A stretch of DNA of 64,000 nucleotides, from assembly GCF_002214545.1 (NCBI RefSeq), contig NZ_CP015105.1:248001-312000 (forward strand), in the 5' to 3' direction. Positions 27,706 to 37,246 of the stretch are shown here, piece after piece. Below the pieces are notes generated by a model. It did not search any database and was not told the origin of the DNA. It saw nothing but the letters and a program-made list of their open reading frames with translations. Source of the DNA: Thermococcus thioreducens (GTDB lineage: Archaea > Methanobacteriota_B > Thermococci > Thermococcales > Thermococcaceae). A program made the translations under genes and the position numbers. Within the stretch, counting starts at the first letter, position 1. Each line of letters begins with the position of its first letter.

Positions 27706-28539
27706 ATGATTCCTCTTCATTACCTTCTCCGCTTCATTGAGGAGGACGCCCCCTTCGGCGACGTCACGAGCGAGGCGGTTATACCTGAAGGAACGAAGGC
27801 AAAAGCGGTAATCATTGCGAAGCAGAACGGGGTCATAGCGGGAGTCGAGGAGGCCAAAGCCCTCTTTGAGCACTTCGGGGTTGGAGTTGAGGTCCGGAAG
27901 AGGGACGGCGAAGAAGTGAAGAAGGGGGACATCATACTCAAGCTGACCGGTGATGCGCGCGCGATACTCCTCGTCGAGAGGACGGCTTTGAATGTCATGG
28001 GCAGGATGAGCGGGATTGCGACAGAGGTCAGAAGGCTGGTTGATAAGGTTAAGGCCGTAAATCCCAAGGTTCGCGTTGCAGGGACTAGGAAAACCCTCCT
28101 CAAGCCGATAGACAAAAGGGCCATACTCATCGGTGGAGGAGAGCCGCACCGCTTCTCGCTGAGCGACGCAATACTCATAAAGGACAACCACCTCGCTCTG
28201 GTCCCGCTCGAAGAGGCAATAAGGCGCGCCAAAGAGTTCAGCGTCTACAAGGTTGTCGAGGTCGAGGTCGAGAGCCTTGAGGATGCCATTAAAGCGGCAA
28301 GGGCGGGCGCGGACGTGGTTATGCTCGATAACATGACGCCCGGAGAGATAGCAGAGACGATAGAGGCTCTAAAGCGCGAGGGCCTCCGCGATGGGGTGAA
28401 GATCGAGGTCTCCGGTGGGATAACCCCGGAGAACATCGGGGAGTATGCGAAACTCGACATCGACGTCATAAGCCTCGGCTACCTCACGCACTCGGTCAGG
28501 AACTTCGACGTCAGCCTTGAGATAATTGGAAAGGCCTGA
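27706..28539 (+). CDS. nadC: Nicotinate-nucleotide pyrophosphorylase (quinolinate phosphoribosyltransferase)
   Basis: The start is ATG 27706, seven bases after GGAGGG, giving 277 residues. The enzyme converts quinolinate and PRPP to nicotinate mononucleotide. Motifs: EDAPFGDVTSEAV at the N-terminus, LNVMGRMSGIAT and VAGTRKTLLKPIDKRAILIG near 110-135, and the barrel strands EVEVESLEDA and VSGGITPENIGEYA. It closes the de novo NAD set nadB-nadA-nadC. Confidence 0.95.
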   Translation: MIPLHYLLRFIEEDAPFGDVTSEAVIPEGTKAKAVIIAKQNGVIAGVEEAKALFEHFGVGVEVRKRDGEEVKKGDIILKLTGDARAILLVERTALNVMGRMSGIATEVRRLVDKVKAVNPKVRVAGTRKTLLKPIDKRAILIGGGEPHRFSLSDAILIKDNHLALVPLEEAIRRAKEFSVYKVVEVEVESLEDAIKAARAGADVVMLDNMTPGEIAETIEALKREGLRDGVKIEVSGGITPENIGEYAKLDIDVISLGYLTHSVRNFDVSLEIIGKA

Positions 28540-28610
28540 ACGAGGGCTTTTCTGCTCTGCCTTATTTTTCCTGAAGTTTCTTGGGGGCCGGTGCGGCTTT
28601 TCCGCGGCAA

Positions 28611-28660
28611 GGTTTATATTCAAGTTTTTTCTTGAATAATATTGCAAGCCAAAACTTGAA
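28611..28660 (+). promoter_or_regulatory. pdxST promoter with an inverted repeat
   Basis: GGTTTATATTC at 28611-28621 is the TATA box. It runs into a perfect 6-bp inverted repeat TTCAAG-TTTTTT-CTTGAA (28619-28636), and half of it (CTTGAA) recurs at 28655-28660 just before the RBS. A repressor bound here would cover the transcript start. Confidence 0.45.
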
Positions 28661-28672
28661 ATGGTGGTGTCC

Positions 28673-29680
28673 ATGGGAAAGCTCCACGTTATAGAGGCTA
28701 AGGGTACCGAGAGGCTCAAGAGGGGCTTCGCCAAGATGGTCAAGGGCGGAGTGATAATGGACGTCACAAACGCTGAGCAGGCCAGAATAGCCGAGGAAGC
28801 CGGCGCGGTTTCTGTCATGGCGCTCCACATGGTTCCCGCGGACATAAGAAAGACCGGCGGCGTTGCCAGGATGGCCCCCGTTAAGAAGATCCAGGAGATA
28901 ATGGACGCGGTTACGATTCCGGTTATGGCTAAGGTCAGGATCGGCCACGTCGCGGAGGCAAAAATTCTGGAAGCTTTGGGCGTTGACATGATAGACGAAA
29001 GCGAGGTTCTGACTCCCGCCGATCCGTATTTCCACATAGACAAGAGAGAATTTGCCGTTCCCTTCGTCTGCGGCGCCAGGAACCTCGGCGAGGCCGTGAG
29101 GAGGATATGGGAAGGCTCGGCCATGATAAGGACGAAAGGTGAGGCCGGAACCGGCAACATCGTCGAGGCAGTAAGACATGTCCGCCTCGTCGCAGACAAC
29201 ATAAGACTCCTCCAGAGGATGACCGATGAGCAGGTCTACGGAGTAGCTGAAAAGTTCGCCGAGCCCTACCTGAGGCTGGCCGCCAGCATAAGGGACATCA
29301 GTGGGATTCCCAAGCAGATACTCGAAAACGAGCCGGTTTACGGCCACTACACCTACGGCGAGATAGTTGAGGGGCTCTACAGGATTCTCCTGGAGATAAA
29401 GAAGCTCGGCCGCCTTCCGGTCGTCAACTTCGCCGCCGGAGGAGTTGCCACACCTGCTGATGCCGCCCTGATGATGGGGATGGGTATGGACGGCGTCTTC
29501 GTTGGGTCGGGAATCTTCAAGAGCTCCCGGCCCGAGAAGATGGCGAGGGCCATAGTTGAGGCCGTCAACCACTGGGATGAACCCGATGTCCTGGTCGAGA
29601 TAAGCAGGGAAATCGGCGAGCCGATGCGAGGCAGGGACATTGAAGAGCTGGAGGTTCGCCTTGAGGAGAGGGGCGTTTGA
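28673..29680 (+). CDS. pdxS: Pyridoxal 5'-phosphate synthase, lyase subunit
   Basis: The start is ATG 28673 (GGTGGTG upstream; an ATG at 28661 is less likely), giving 335 residues. PdxS is a TIM barrel that builds PLP from ribose 5-phosphate, glyceraldehyde 3-phosphate and ammonia. The segment [20 protein letters not shown] holds the first Asp, [14 protein letters not shown] the swinging Lys, and [19 protein letters not shown] the phosphate site. It is followed by pdxT, its ammonia-supplying partner. Confidence 0.96.
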   Translation: MGKLHVIEAKGTERLKRGFAKMVKGGVIMDVTNAEQARIAEEAGAVSVMALHMVPADIRKTGGVARMAPVKKIQEIMDAVTIPVMAKVRIGHVAEAKILEALGVDMIDESEVLTPADPYFHIDKREFAVPFVCGARNLGEAVRRIWEGSAMIRTKGEAGTGNIVEAVRHVRLVADNIRLLQRMTDEQVYGVAEKFAEPYLRLAASIRDISGIPKQILENEPVYGHYTYGEIVEGLYRILLEIKKLGRLPVVNFAAGGVATPADAALMMGMGMDGVFVGSGIFKSSRPEKMARAIVEAVNHWDEPDVLVEISREIGEPMRGRDIEELEVRLEERGV

Positions 29681-29715
29681 TCTCTTTTCCTTCCCTTTTC
29701 AATGAGGTGGTGGGA

Positions 29716-30309
29716 ATGGTTAAGGTAGGCGTTATAGGCCTTCAGGGCGACGTCAGCGAGCACATCGAGGCGAGCAGGAGGGCTTTGGAGAACCTCGGGG
29801 TTTCCGGAGAGGTCATCTGGCTCAGGAAGCCGGGGCAGCTGGAGGGAATTTCCGCAATCATAATCCCCGGCGGCGAGAGCACGACGATATCGAGGCTCAT
29901 GGTGAAGAACGGCCTTTTTGAACCCATCAAAGAGCTCGGCGAGAAAGGTCTGCCCATAATGGGCACCTGTGCCGGTCTAATAATGCTCTCGAAGGAGGTA
30001 ACCGGTGCAACGCCAGAGCAGAGGTTCCTCAAGTTGCTCGACGTTCGCGTTAATAGAAACGCCTACGGCAGGCAGGTGGACAGCTTCGAGGCACCGATAA
30101 AGCTGGCCTTCAGCGACGAGCCCTTCCCCGGCGTCTTTATCCGCGCCCCGAGGATAGTAGAACTCCTCAACGACAAGGTGAAGCCGATAGCATGGCTCGG
30201 CGACAGGGTCGTTGGAGTCGAGGCCGGCAACGTAATCGGGCTGGAGTTCCACCCGGAGCTGACTGATGACACAAGGGTTCACGAGTACCTCCTGGAGAAG
30301 GCGATATAA
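29716..30309 (+). CDS. pdxT: Pyridoxal 5'-phosphate synthase, glutaminase subunit
   Basis: The start is ATG 29716 after GAGGTGG, giving 197 residues. The class I glutaminase elements are present: PGGESTTISRL, the nucleophile MGTCAGLI near residue 82, the arginine segment NAYGRQVDSFE, and LEFHPELTDD with the His-Glu pair. It hands ammonia to PdxS, and the two genes lie 35 bases apart. Confidence 0.96.
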   Translation: MVKVGVIGLQGDVSEHIEASRRALENLGVSGEVIWLRKPGQLEGISAIIIPGGESTTISRLMVKNGLFEPIKELGEKGLPIMGTCAGLIMLSKEVTGATPEQRFLKLLDVRVNRNAYGRQVDSFEAPIKLAFSDEPFPGVFIRAPRIVELLNDKVKPIAWLGDRVVGVEAGNVIGLEFHPELTDDTRVHEYLLEKAI

Positions 30310-30341
30310 TCTGAACATTTCTTCATCAATTTCTTCCAGAA

Positions 30342-30367
30342 AGCTTTTTATCTTTGCCATTCAAATG
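30342..30367 (+). promoter_or_regulatory. Formate dehydrogenase promoter with a TTTGCCAT(n5)TG element
   Basis: AGCTTTTTATC (30342-30352) is the TATA box. Directly after it lies TTTGCCATTCAAATG (30353-30367), the same spaced pattern found at purM/purT, purE/purD and purL. The transcript should start near 30372, which makes the ATG at 30365 unlikely as a start codon. Confidence 0.5.
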
Positions 30368-30382
30368 TTTATTGGTGGTGTT

Positions 30383-32380
30383 GTGGACGAACTTAGGACT
30401 GTCGTCTGTCCCTACTGCGGGTTTGGCTGCAGGCTTCTCGTTGACACCAGAACAATGAAAGTAAAGCCTTACGGTGGCGAGCCCAACAGGGGCAAGCTCT
30501 GCCCCAAGGGTCTCCACGCAACAGAGTTCGTTCTTTCCGGGGACAGGCTCAGGCGCCCCCTGAAGCGTGAAGGCTCTAGAATGAGGCCAATAAGCTGGGG
30601 GCAGGCCATCGAGGAGATAGCGGGCAAGCTCCTCGAAATCCGCGAGCTGTACGGTGCTGACGCTGTAGCGTTCATGGCATCGTCCAAGGTGAGCAACGAG
30701 GAAAACTACCTCCTCCAGAAGATAGCGAGGCTCTTCGGCACCAACAACATAGACAACTGTGCCCGCCTCTGCCACGAGGCGAGCGTCCACGCCCTCAAGA
30801 TGACCGTCGGCGCGGGGGCGCAGACCAACCCCTACGAAGACCTTGAGGGGTTCGGGGCAATACTCATCTGGGGCTACAATCCCGCTGAGACACACCCCGT
30901 TGTTATGGACTACATCCTGAAGGCCAAGAGGAATGGGGCCAAAATAATAGTTGTTGACGTCAGGGAAACCAGAACGATGGCCTTCGCGGACTATAAGCTA
31001 ATCATCCGTCCGGGGACCGACATAGCCCTCGCGAACGCCATGATGAACGTCATAATCCGGGAGGAGCTCTACGATGAGGAGTTCATAAAGACCAGAACCG
31101 CCGGCTTCTCCGAGGTGAGGATGGCGGTGATGAAGTACACTCCGGAGTACGCGGAGAAGGTAACGGGAATTCCGGCTGAAACTATCAGAGAAGTTTCGAG
31201 AACCTTTGCCTTGGCCGGAAGCGGCGCGATAATGTGGGGTATGGGTTTGACACAGCATGTTTCAGGCGTTGAGAACGTCATGGCCGTTATAGACATAGCA
31301 CTCCTCCTGGGCTATATCGGGGAAAAAGGTGGCCTATACCCCATGCGCGGTCAGAACAACGTCCAGGGAGCGGCGTACATGGGTGCGCTGAGCGAGTTTC
31401 TGCCGGGCTACGTCCCGCTGACCGACGAGCGCTTTAGAAAGCGTGTGGCAAAGATATGGGGCGTGGAAGACCTCCCGACGGAGCGCGGGCTCTACCTCAC
31501 GGAGCTCTGGGATGCGATAGAGAGCAACGATATTAAAGCGCTCTACATAGTCGGGGAAAACCCTGCCGTCAGTGAGGCGGACTTCCTCAGGGTGAGAGAT
31601 GCCCTCAGGAAGCTCGACCTCCTCGTTGTTCAGGACGTTTTCATGAGCAGGACTGCCCGCTACGCCCACTACGTTCTTCCTGCGAGTGCCTTCTGCGAAA
31701 AGTCCGGAAGCTACATGAACAGCGAAAGAAGGATTCAGTGGAGCCATAAGATCTGCGAGCCGATGGGTGACTCCAAGCCCGACTGGGAGATACTTACCAT
31801 GCTCGGCAGGGCCCTCGGTTTGCCCGGGTTCAACTATTCGAGCGTTGAAGAGATAACGGGGGAATACTTCCGCCTCTTCCCCTCGCTGGAGGAAAGGAGC
31901 GTTGAGGAACTGAAGAACTCGGAGGGGATATTCCTTCCGAAGAAGAGGCTCCACACCTGGGAGTTCTCAACGCCAGACGGAAAGGCCAGGTTCATCGCTG
32001 TGGAGCAGGTGCAGCCCTGGGAGAGGCCGGACTACGAGTACCCCTTCATACTTACGACAATCAGGCTGATAAGCCACTACAACACCGGTGAAATGACCCT
32101 CAGGAGCCCATCTCTCGTCAGGCTGATGGGGGAACCGAGGGCGTTAATCAACGAACGCGACGCTGAGAGGCTCGGGATCAGCGATGGCGACTGGGTCGAG
32201 ATTGAGACGAGGCGCGGGAAGATACGAATGCGCGCGAAGCTCGGCGGTATTCCCTCCGGAGTGGTTGCGGTTCCCTTCCACTTCAAGGCGAACAAAATAA
32301 CGAGCCCTGCCCTGAACAAAGCCGGAACGCCGGAGCTCAAGTTCTCTGCGTGCAGGGTGAGGAAGCTCGAAAGAGGCTAA
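30383..32380 (+). CDS. fdhA: Formate dehydrogenase-type molybdopterin oxidoreductase, catalytic subunit
   Basis: I chose GTG 30383 (GGTGGT three bases upstream); ATG 30365 is in frame but precedes the expected transcript start. The 665-residue protein opens with CPYCGFGC and GKLCPKG, the N-terminal [4Fe-4S] ligands. NCARLCHEASV carries Cys where the Mo or W ligand (Cys or Sec) sits. Later come NNVQGAAYMG and the C-terminal cofactor domain (HYNTGEMTLRS...). It should oxidise formate. No beta or hydrogenase subunit is adjacent, so the electron partner is elsewhere. Formate is the one-carbon donor for PurT and PurP nearby. Confidence 0.88.
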   Translation: MDELRTVVCPYCGFGCRLLVDTRTMKVKPYGGEPNRGKLCPKGLHATEFVLSGDRLRRPLKREGSRMRPISWGQAIEEIAGKLLEIRELYGADAVAFMASSKVSNEENYLLQKIARLFGTNNIDNCARLCHEASVHALKMTVGAGAQTNPYEDLEGFGAILIWGYNPAETHPVVMDYILKAKRNGAKIIVVDVRETRTMAFADYKLIIRPGTDIALANAMMNVIIREELYDEEFIKTRTAGFSEVRMAVMKYTPEYAEKVTGIPAETIREVSRTFALAGSGAIMWGMGLTQHVSGVENVMAVIDIALLLGYIGEKGGLYPMRGQNNVQGAAYMGALSEFLPGYVPLTDERFRKRVAKIWGVEDLPTERGLYLTELWDAIESNDIKALYIVGENPAVSEADFLRVRDALRKLDLLVVQDVFMSRTARYAHYVLPASAFCEKSGSYMNSERRIQWSHKICEPMGDSKPDWEILTMLGRALGLPGFNYSSVEEITGEYFRLFPSLEERSVEELKNSEGIFLPKKRLHTWEFSTPDGKARFIAVEQVQPWERPDYEYPFILTTIRLISHYNTGEMTLRSPSLVRLMGEPRALINERDAERLGISDGDWVEIETRRGKIRMRAKLGGIPSGVVAVPFHFKANKITSPALNKAGTPELKFSACRVRKLERG

Positions 32381-32411
32381 CGTTTAAAAGTTTCTTCTCC
32401 AATCTTTAACT

Positions 32412-32600
32412 ATGTCCAAAGTGATAGTTGCCGTATACCGGGGAGACATCATAATTCCCCTCGAAAAGCTCAACATCCCCCAGGGCGCGAAGCTCCTGAT
32501 AAGGATAGAGAAGATTGAAGAGAAAGACGCCCTCAAGGAGATTGGATATCTAAAGCTCCTCAGGGAGGGAGAGGATGCCGAGGAGCTCTTTGAAATTTAA
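32412..32600 (+). CDS. DUF104-like antitoxin
   Basis: The 62-residue protein begins KVIVAVYRGDIIIPLEKLNI, the beta-strand pattern of DUF104/AF2212-like antitoxins, followed by a short acidic helix that could block a toxin. GTTTAAAAG around 32383 is a TATA box, so translation is nearly leaderless. It overlaps the MazF-like gene by 26 bases. Confidence 0.7.
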   Translation: MSKVIVAVYRGDIIIPLEKLNIPQGAKLLIRIEKIEEKDALKEIGYLKLLREGEDAEELFEI

Positions 32601-32934
32601 CCAGGGCGATATAGTTCTTCTGGAACTTCCTTTCACGGACTACCTGGGAAGCAAACTCCGGCCGGTTTTAGTGGTGAGTTCCGACGAGCTGAACTCCATA
32701 AGTAATGACCTTGTGGTGCTGAAGATCACGAGCAAACCCCATTTCAAGGATTTTCAGGTTGAGCTGGTTCAAAGTGACCTTCTACAGGGGAAGTTGAAAA
32801 AGAGAAGCTTTATCGACTGTTCCTCCGTTTTTACCGTGGAGAAATCCCTTGTAATCAAAAGAATAGCCAAGTTAACGCCCAAAAAGCTCCAGGAAGTTAA
32901 AAATATCCTCAAAAGGACTTTTGGCATTGATTAA
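32575..32934 (+). CDS. MazF/PemK-type toxin
   Basis: The 119-residue protein has the MazF plan: FNQGDIVLLELPFTDYLGSK, then RPVLVVSS, a loop, and FIDCSSVFTVEKSLVIKRIA. MazF proteins cut mRNA as ribosome-independent endonucleases. The gene overlaps the antitoxin, so the two are co-translated. The reading frame is intact, unlike several other toxin loci in this window. Confidence 0.8.
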   Translation: MPRSSLKFNQGDIVLLELPFTDYLGSKLRPVLVVSSDELNSISNDLVVLKITSKPHFKDFQVELVQSDLLQGKLKKRSFIDCSSVFTVEKSLVIKRIAKLTPKKLQEVKNILKRTFGID

Positions 32935-33021
32935 AGCCTGAACACCCACTTCGGACACTCGTAGGTGAGGACAACGTTATGTTTTTTAGGAAATTCAGCT
33001 CTATTCCTCTTGGTGGTCACT

Positions 33022-33281
33022 ATGGGAGAAGTCCTTGTTAAGGTTCCCTCTGATCTTATGAGAATCCTTCGTCTTGATGAAAGGGAGCTTTCACGGGCGG
33101 TTCGGGTATACCTGGCTATAGAGCTGTATCGCGAGGGTATCGTTAGCCTTGGAAAAGCCGCCGAGATAGCTGGGGTGGACAGATGGGAGATGATGGAGCT
33201 CCTCGCATCCAGAGGTGTTTCCCTGAATTACGATGAAGACGACCTTCAGAGGACATCAAGACCCTTGAGGGATTGCTATGA
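33022..33281 (+). pseudogene. UPF0175-type antitoxin with a frameshift near its end
   Basis: The start is ATG 33022 behind GGTGGTC. The frame reads GEVLVKVPSDLMRILRLDE through LGKAAEIAGVDRWEMMELL to DEDDLQR, the usual UPF0175 plan (strand, helix, helix-turn-helix-like part). It then runs into unrelated sequence. The neighbouring frame supplies the expected ending DIKTLEGLL and a TGA (33279-33281) that overlaps the ATG of the PIN gene. One missing base at 33247-33252 explains this. Most of the protein is intact, so a longer, altered antitoxin could still be made. Confidence 0.75.
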
Positions 33282-33766
33282 TTGTTGTCGCCGATTCCGG
33301 TCCGCTTATAGCCCTCGCGAAGATAGGGAAGCTTCACGTCTTACACGAGCTGTTTGGGACGGTGGTGATTCCGAGGGCAGTATGGGTAGAGGTTGTAGAA
33401 CGCGGCAAGAGAAAACCTGGTTCGGAAGAGGTCAGAAACGCTGAGTGGATTGAGGTTGTTGAAGTCAGGGACGTTCTCGGAGTTGAAATCCTTGAGAGAG
33501 AAATTGAGAAGGGAGAGGCTGAAGCCATAGTGCTTGCAAGGGAGCTAAACGCGCCCCTTTTGCTCCTCGATGAGAAGATTCCGGGGATAATAGCGAAGTC
33601 CCTCGGCCTTAAAGTTTCTGGAAGCCTCGCCGTTCTCTTTATGGCCAAGAAACGAGGGATTTTGAACGAGGATCTCGATTCGCTGATCAGAGAGCTAAGG
33701 CGTAAAGGGGTGTACTTCAGCGATGGAGTTGTGAAATCCCTGAAGGAGATGTATTCTAAAACCTGA
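33278..33766 (+). CDS. DUF3368-type PIN-domain toxin
   Basis: The 162-residue protein begins [19 protein letters not shown], with the first catalytic Asp, and has [13 protein letters not shown] and [18 protein letters not shown], matching the DUF3368 branch of PIN nucleases. These pair with UPF0175 antitoxins, here the overlapping upstream gene. In the last motif the more usual second Asp of DD is Glu. Its 3' end overlaps that of purF by 11 bases, tail to tail. Confidence 0.82.
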   Translation: MIVVADSGPLIALAKIGKLHVLHELFGTVVIPRAVWVEVVERGKRKPGSEEVRNAEWIEVVEVRDVLGVEILEREIEKGEAEAIVLARELNAPLLLLDEKIPGIIAKSLGLKVSGSLAVLFMAKKRGILNEDLDSLIRELRRKGVYFSDGVVKSLKEMYSKT

Positions 33767-35090
33767 ACGCCCACTCCGGATACTCTCCGGTAAGGCACGC
33801 CATGCAGAGGTCCCTCCTCCCGACGGCCTTTTTCAGCCCATCTACGCTGAGGTAAGCCAGGCTGTCGGCGCCTATTGCCTTCTCCACCTTCCCGACGCTC
33901 CCAAAGGCCGCTATGAGCTCGTGCCTGGTAGGAATGTCCACCCCCATGTAGCACGGGTACCTTATCGGTGGAGATGCTATTCTCACGTGCACCTCCCTCG
34001 CGCCGGCCCTTCTAAGCATTACCACGATGCGCTTCATGGTCGTTCCCCTGACGATTGAGTCATCAACAAGAACGACGCTCTTGCCCTCTATTACCTCCCT
34101 CACCGGCGAGAGCTTGAGCTTAACCTTCAGCTCGCGGTAGAACTGGCCTGGGATTATGAATGTCCTTCCTATGTAGCGGTTCTTTATCAAACCTTCCGAG
34201 TAGGGAATCCCGCTGACCCTGGAGAAACCCAAGGCGGAAGCCCTTCCAGAGTCCGGCACGGCTATGACGACGTCTCCATTGGCGGGGCTTTCCCTTGCCA
34301 GTTCTTCTCCCATCCTGACCCTCGCAGTATAGACGTTTACACCGTCTATCGTGCTGTCCGGGCGGGCGAAGTATATGTACTCAAAGACGCAGCCGCGGTG
34401 CTCTCCCGTTGCCACGACCCTGCTTTCGATTTCATCCTCCGAGAGGAGGAAGACCTCCCCGGGCTTCACGTTCCTCACGTCGTCAACGAAGAGCCTCAGT
34501 GCGGAATCCTCCGAGGCGAAATAGTGGCCGTTTCTACTCCCGTAGCTTAATGGCCTGAAGCCGACCGGATCCCTGGCCACGAGTATCTTCCCGTCGAACA
34601 GGAATGCGACCGAGTAGGCCCCTTTAACCTCCTCAAAGACGGCCTTCATGGCCTCAAATTCATCTCCCGTCTCTTTTAGATGCCAGAGAAAAGAGATGCC
34701 CAGCAGCTCAGAGTCCACCGAGTGCCTGAACTTAACTCCCAGCCGTTCGTAGTACCGCCTGAGGGGGAGGAAATTCGTGAGGGTCCCGTTGTGGGCTATC
34801 GCGATGCTCTTCCCGCAACAGCCTGTCTCCAGCGGCTGGGTTTCCGTGAGGGAGCCGGAGGTGGAATACCGGACGTGGGCTATTGCCATTCCTGATTTCA
34901 GCTTCGCCACCTCGCCGTTCCTGAAGACCTCCGAAACGAGCCCCCTACCAGCTATCGTTTTTATCCTGTGCTTCCAGACGCTTATTCCCGCGCTCTCCTG
35001 TCCCCTGTGCTGCAGGGCTATGAGTGCGTAGTAGGCTTTCTTGGGGGCGTTCTCAGCAACGGCCGCAAAGACGCCGCACTTCTCCCTCAT
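33756..35090 (-). CDS. purF: Amidophosphoribosyltransferase
   Basis: The 444-residue enzyme commits PRPP to purine synthesis. The N-terminal glutaminase nucleophile is Cys5 in [11 protein letters not shown], so a four-residue leader must be removed. [13 protein letters not shown] and GNGTLTN-like [10 protein letters not shown] follow, and the PRPP loop [18 protein letters not shown] sits near residue 345. It is divergent from purC across a 160-base promoter region. Confidence 0.96.
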   Translation of the reverse strand: MREKCGVFAAVAENAPKKAYYALIALQHRGQESAGISVWKHRIKTIAGRGLVSEVFRNGEVAKLKSGMAIAHVRYSTSGSLTETQPLETGCCGKSIAIAHNGTLTNFLPLRRYYERLGVKFRHSVDSELLGISFLWHLKETGDEFEAMKAVFEEVKGAYSVAFLFDGKILVARDPVGFRPLSYGSRNGHYFASEDSALRLFVDDVRNVKPGEVFLLSEDEIESRVVATGEHRGCVFEYIYFARPDSTIDGVNVYTARVRMGEELARESPANGDVVIAVPDSGRASALGFSRVSGIPYSEGLIKNRYIGRTFIIPGQFYRELKVKLKLSPVREVIEGKSVVLVDDSIVRGTTMKRIVVMLRRAGAREVHVRIASPPIRYPCYMGVDIPTRHELIAAFGSVGKVEKAIGADSLAYLSVDGLKKAVGRRDLCMACLTGEYPEWAFRF

Positions 35091-35103
35091 GAGGAACCCC
35101 GCC

Positions 35104-35217
35104 AGTTTTTGACGTGAATATGTTAATAAATATGGGTTCTATCACAATATTTTGGCCTTCTTGTGTTTAAAAGCTTTGCCCATTGATTAACATTTATATG
35201 CTTAAATAAGCCTTAAA
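35104..35217. promoter_or_regulatory. Divergent purF/purC promoter region
   Basis: For purF the minus strand has TATTTATTAAC (35132-35122) followed by CATATTCACGTCAAAAACT. For purC the plus strand has CCTTAAATATGG (35211-35222). A TTTGCCCATTGATTAACA segment (35175-35192) begins like the shared purine element but has an extra C and lacks the TG at the right place. Confidence 0.45.
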
Positions 35218-35251
35218 TATGGAGAAATTTTACATAAAAATGGTGAAGCCC

Positions 35252-35953
35252 ATGCAGGTTTACGAAGGTAAGGCCAAGAAGGTTATCCCTCTCGACGATG
35301 GAAATGCGATTATGGAGTTCAAAGACGATGCAACAGCCTTCGATGGTAGGAAGAAGGGTCAGTTTAGGGGCAAGGGCTGGCTCAACGCCCAGATAAGCGC
35401 GGTTCTCTTTAAAGTCCTTGAGGAGAGGGGCGTTAAGACGCACTTCATAGGCGTTGCAGGCGACAACAGGCTCATCGTTGAGAGGCTCAAGATGTATCCC
35501 CTTGAGGTAGTGGTTAGAAACGTTGTAGCGGGGAGCCTGAAGAAGCGCCTTCCCCTTGAGGAGGGAACCGAATTAAAAGAGCCGATAGTCGAGCTCTACT
35601 ACAAGGACGACGGCCTCGGCGATCCTATGATAAACCACCACCACGCAAAGGTTCTCGGGATAAGCCAGGATGAGATAAGGGAGATGGAGCGCATAGCCCT
35701 CAAGGTGAACGAGATCCTCAGAGAGTACTTCGCCGAGCGCGGGGTAATCTTGGTGGACTTCAAGCTGGAGTTCGGAAAGAACGGGAGGGGTGAGATAATC
35801 CTCGGCGACGAGATAAGCCCGGACACCTGCCGCTTCTGGGACGCTGAGACAAAGAAGAGCCTCGACAAGGACGTCTTCAGGTTTGATAAAGGCGACCTCG
35901 TTAAAGCTTACGAGGAACTCTACGAGCGTCTCACTGGCAGTTCGCTCTCATAG
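35252..35953 (+). CDS. purC: SAICAR synthetase
   Basis: The start is ATG 35252 (GGTGAAGCCC upstream); the ATG at 35219 lies at the transcript start and is unlikely. The 233-residue enzyme joins aspartate to CAIR. Motifs: YEGKAKKVIPLDDGNAIMEF at the N-terminus, VVRNVVAGSLKKRLPLEEGT near 90 and GDEISPDTCRFWD near 190. Its 3' end overlaps a small minus-strand gene by 34 bases. Confidence 0.96.
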   Translation: MQVYEGKAKKVIPLDDGNAIMEFKDDATAFDGRKKGQFRGKGWLNAQISAVLFKVLEERGVKTHFIGVAGDNRLIVERLKMYPLEVVVRNVVAGSLKKRLPLEEGTELKEPIVELYYKDDGLGDPMINHHHAKVLGISQDEIREMERIALKVNEILREYFAERGVILVDFKLEFGKNGRGEIILGDEISPDTCRFWDAETKKSLDKDVFRFDKGDLVKAYEELYERLTGSSLS

Positions 35954-36093
35954 GTTATGAGAACCGTGTAGCAGCCCTTCTCATCTTCCTCTATCACTAT
36001 TTTCCTCAGCCGGGTTCCGTATTCGCTTACGGCCTTTTCAACCAGCTCCGGCAGGTTTTCAAGGAACGCCTTCCTCTTTACCGTGATCTCCAT
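35920..36093 (-). CDS. Small conserved-looking protein downstream of purM
   Basis: ATG 36093 follows GGTGGTCGC. The 57 residues begin MEITVKRKAFLENLPELVEK and include GTRLRKIVIEEDEKGCYTVL, an alternating charged alpha/beta pattern expected of a folded small protein. It starts 31 bases after the purM stop on the same strand, so the two are probably co-transcribed. Family not recognised. Confidence 0.65.
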   Translation of the reverse strand: MEITVKRKAFLENLPELVEKAVSEYGTRLRKIVIEEDEKGCYTVLITYESELPVRRS

Positions 36094-36124
36094 GCGACCA
36101 CCGAAGAAAAGTTTCAGGAGGGGC

Positions 36125-37129
36125 TTAAAGCTTTACCCCGTAGTTCATCACTACTATCCCCGGTCTTTCTGTGACGGTTCCAAGCTCAAAGGCCTCAAAG
36201 TGCCTGTTGAGGACATCAAGTGCGTTCTCCCTCTCCTCCGCCGGCACTACAGCTATCATGCCAACGCCCATGTTGAACACCCTGAACATCTCCTCCAGGG
36301 GGACGCCGTTTTCGTGGATGAGCTTAAATATTCCTTCGATGGGTGGCATCTCAAGGGAAAAACCGTGGCTGGTGAGGCGCTTCAGGTTGGTCAGGCCACC
36401 GCCCGTTATGTGTGCCAATCCGTGAACCTCAACGCTCTCGATGAGCTCCAAGACTGCCCCCACATAAATCCTGGTCGGCTCCAGAAGCCACTCCCAGAGC
36501 TTTCTTCCCTCGTATTCGTAGTCGAGGCCGTACTTTGGGATGAGGAGCTTTCTCGCCAGTGTCAGACCGTTGGAGTGTATCCCCGAGCTGGCGATCCCGA
36601 TGACGGCATCCCCTGGCTTTATCTCCTCGCCGGTTATTACCTCTTCCTTCCTCACTATCCCGATGGCGGTTCCGGCCAAATCGAGGCCGTTTATCAGGTC
36701 GGGCATCACAGCGGTTTCGCCACCCACTATCGCTGTCCCTGCCTGCCTCGCCCCCTCGTAGAGGCCCTTGGCTATCCCGGCAAAGACCTTGTCGTCAGGC
36801 TCCCTCACGACGAGATAGTCAACGAGAGCTATAGGCTCGGCCCCAACGCAGAGCAAATCATTGACGTTCATCGCTACCATGTCTATTCCTATCGTGTCGA
36901 ACTTGCCGACGGCTTCCGCTACAAGAACCTTTGTGCCGACGCCATCAGTCGTCATTGCGAGGTAAAATTCTCCGAAGTCCATAAGCGCCGCGTAGTGGCC
37001 CAGGTTCTCGGCCGGTTCGCCGAGCTTTCCTTTTCTGAACCTGAACGTCTCCTTCGCGAGGCTTATGATTCCCCTGAGGGCCTTCGTGGTTTTTTCGTCA
37101 TCGACTCCTGCCTGGGCGTAGGTCAGCAT
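36125..37129 (-). CDS. purM: AIR synthetase (phosphoribosylformylglycinamidine cyclo-ligase)
   Basis: The start is ATG 37129 after GGTGGTGCTC, giving 334 residues. The enzyme closes the imidazole ring of AIR with ATP. Motifs: [20 protein letters not shown] near residue 65, [11 protein letters not shown] near 150, [16 protein letters not shown] near 190 and [13 protein letters not shown] near 255. It is divergent from purT. Confidence 0.96.
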   Translation of the reverse strand: MLTYAQAGVDDEKTTKALRGIISLAKETFRFRKGKLGEPAENLGHYAALMDFGEFYLAMTTDGVGTKVLVAEAVGKFDTIGIDMVAMNVNDLLCVGAEPIALVDYLVVREPDDKVFAGIAKGLYEGARQAGTAIVGGETAVMPDLINGLDLAGTAIGIVRKEEVITGEEIKPGDAVIGIASSGIHSNGLTLARKLLIPKYGLDYEYEGRKLWEWLLEPTRIYVGAVLELIESVEVHGLAHITGGGLTNLKRLTSHGFSLEMPPIEGIFKLIHENGVPLEEMFRVFNMGVGMIAVVPAEERENALDVLNRHFEAFELGTVTERPGIVVMNYGVKL

Positions 37130-37158
37130 GAGCACCACCGGTGAGAGTTCCACAGGGG

Positions 37159-37234
37159 GCTTAAAAGCTTTGCCATATTCATGCTTAAAAAGGCTTAAAT
37201 ATCATGAATTTTTAACATTTTAACGTCAAAATTT
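37159..37234. promoter_or_regulatory. Divergent purM/purT promoter region with the shared purine element
   Basis: For purM the minus strand has GCTTTTAAGCC (37169-37159). For purT the plus strand has GGCTTAAATATC (37193-37204). Between them lies TTTGCCATATTCATG (37169-37183), one of the four copies of TTTGCCATnnnnnTG in the window. CATTTTAACGTCAAAATTT (37215-37233) lies just before the purT RBS. Confidence 0.55.
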
Positions 37235-37246
37235 GGGGTGATGATA

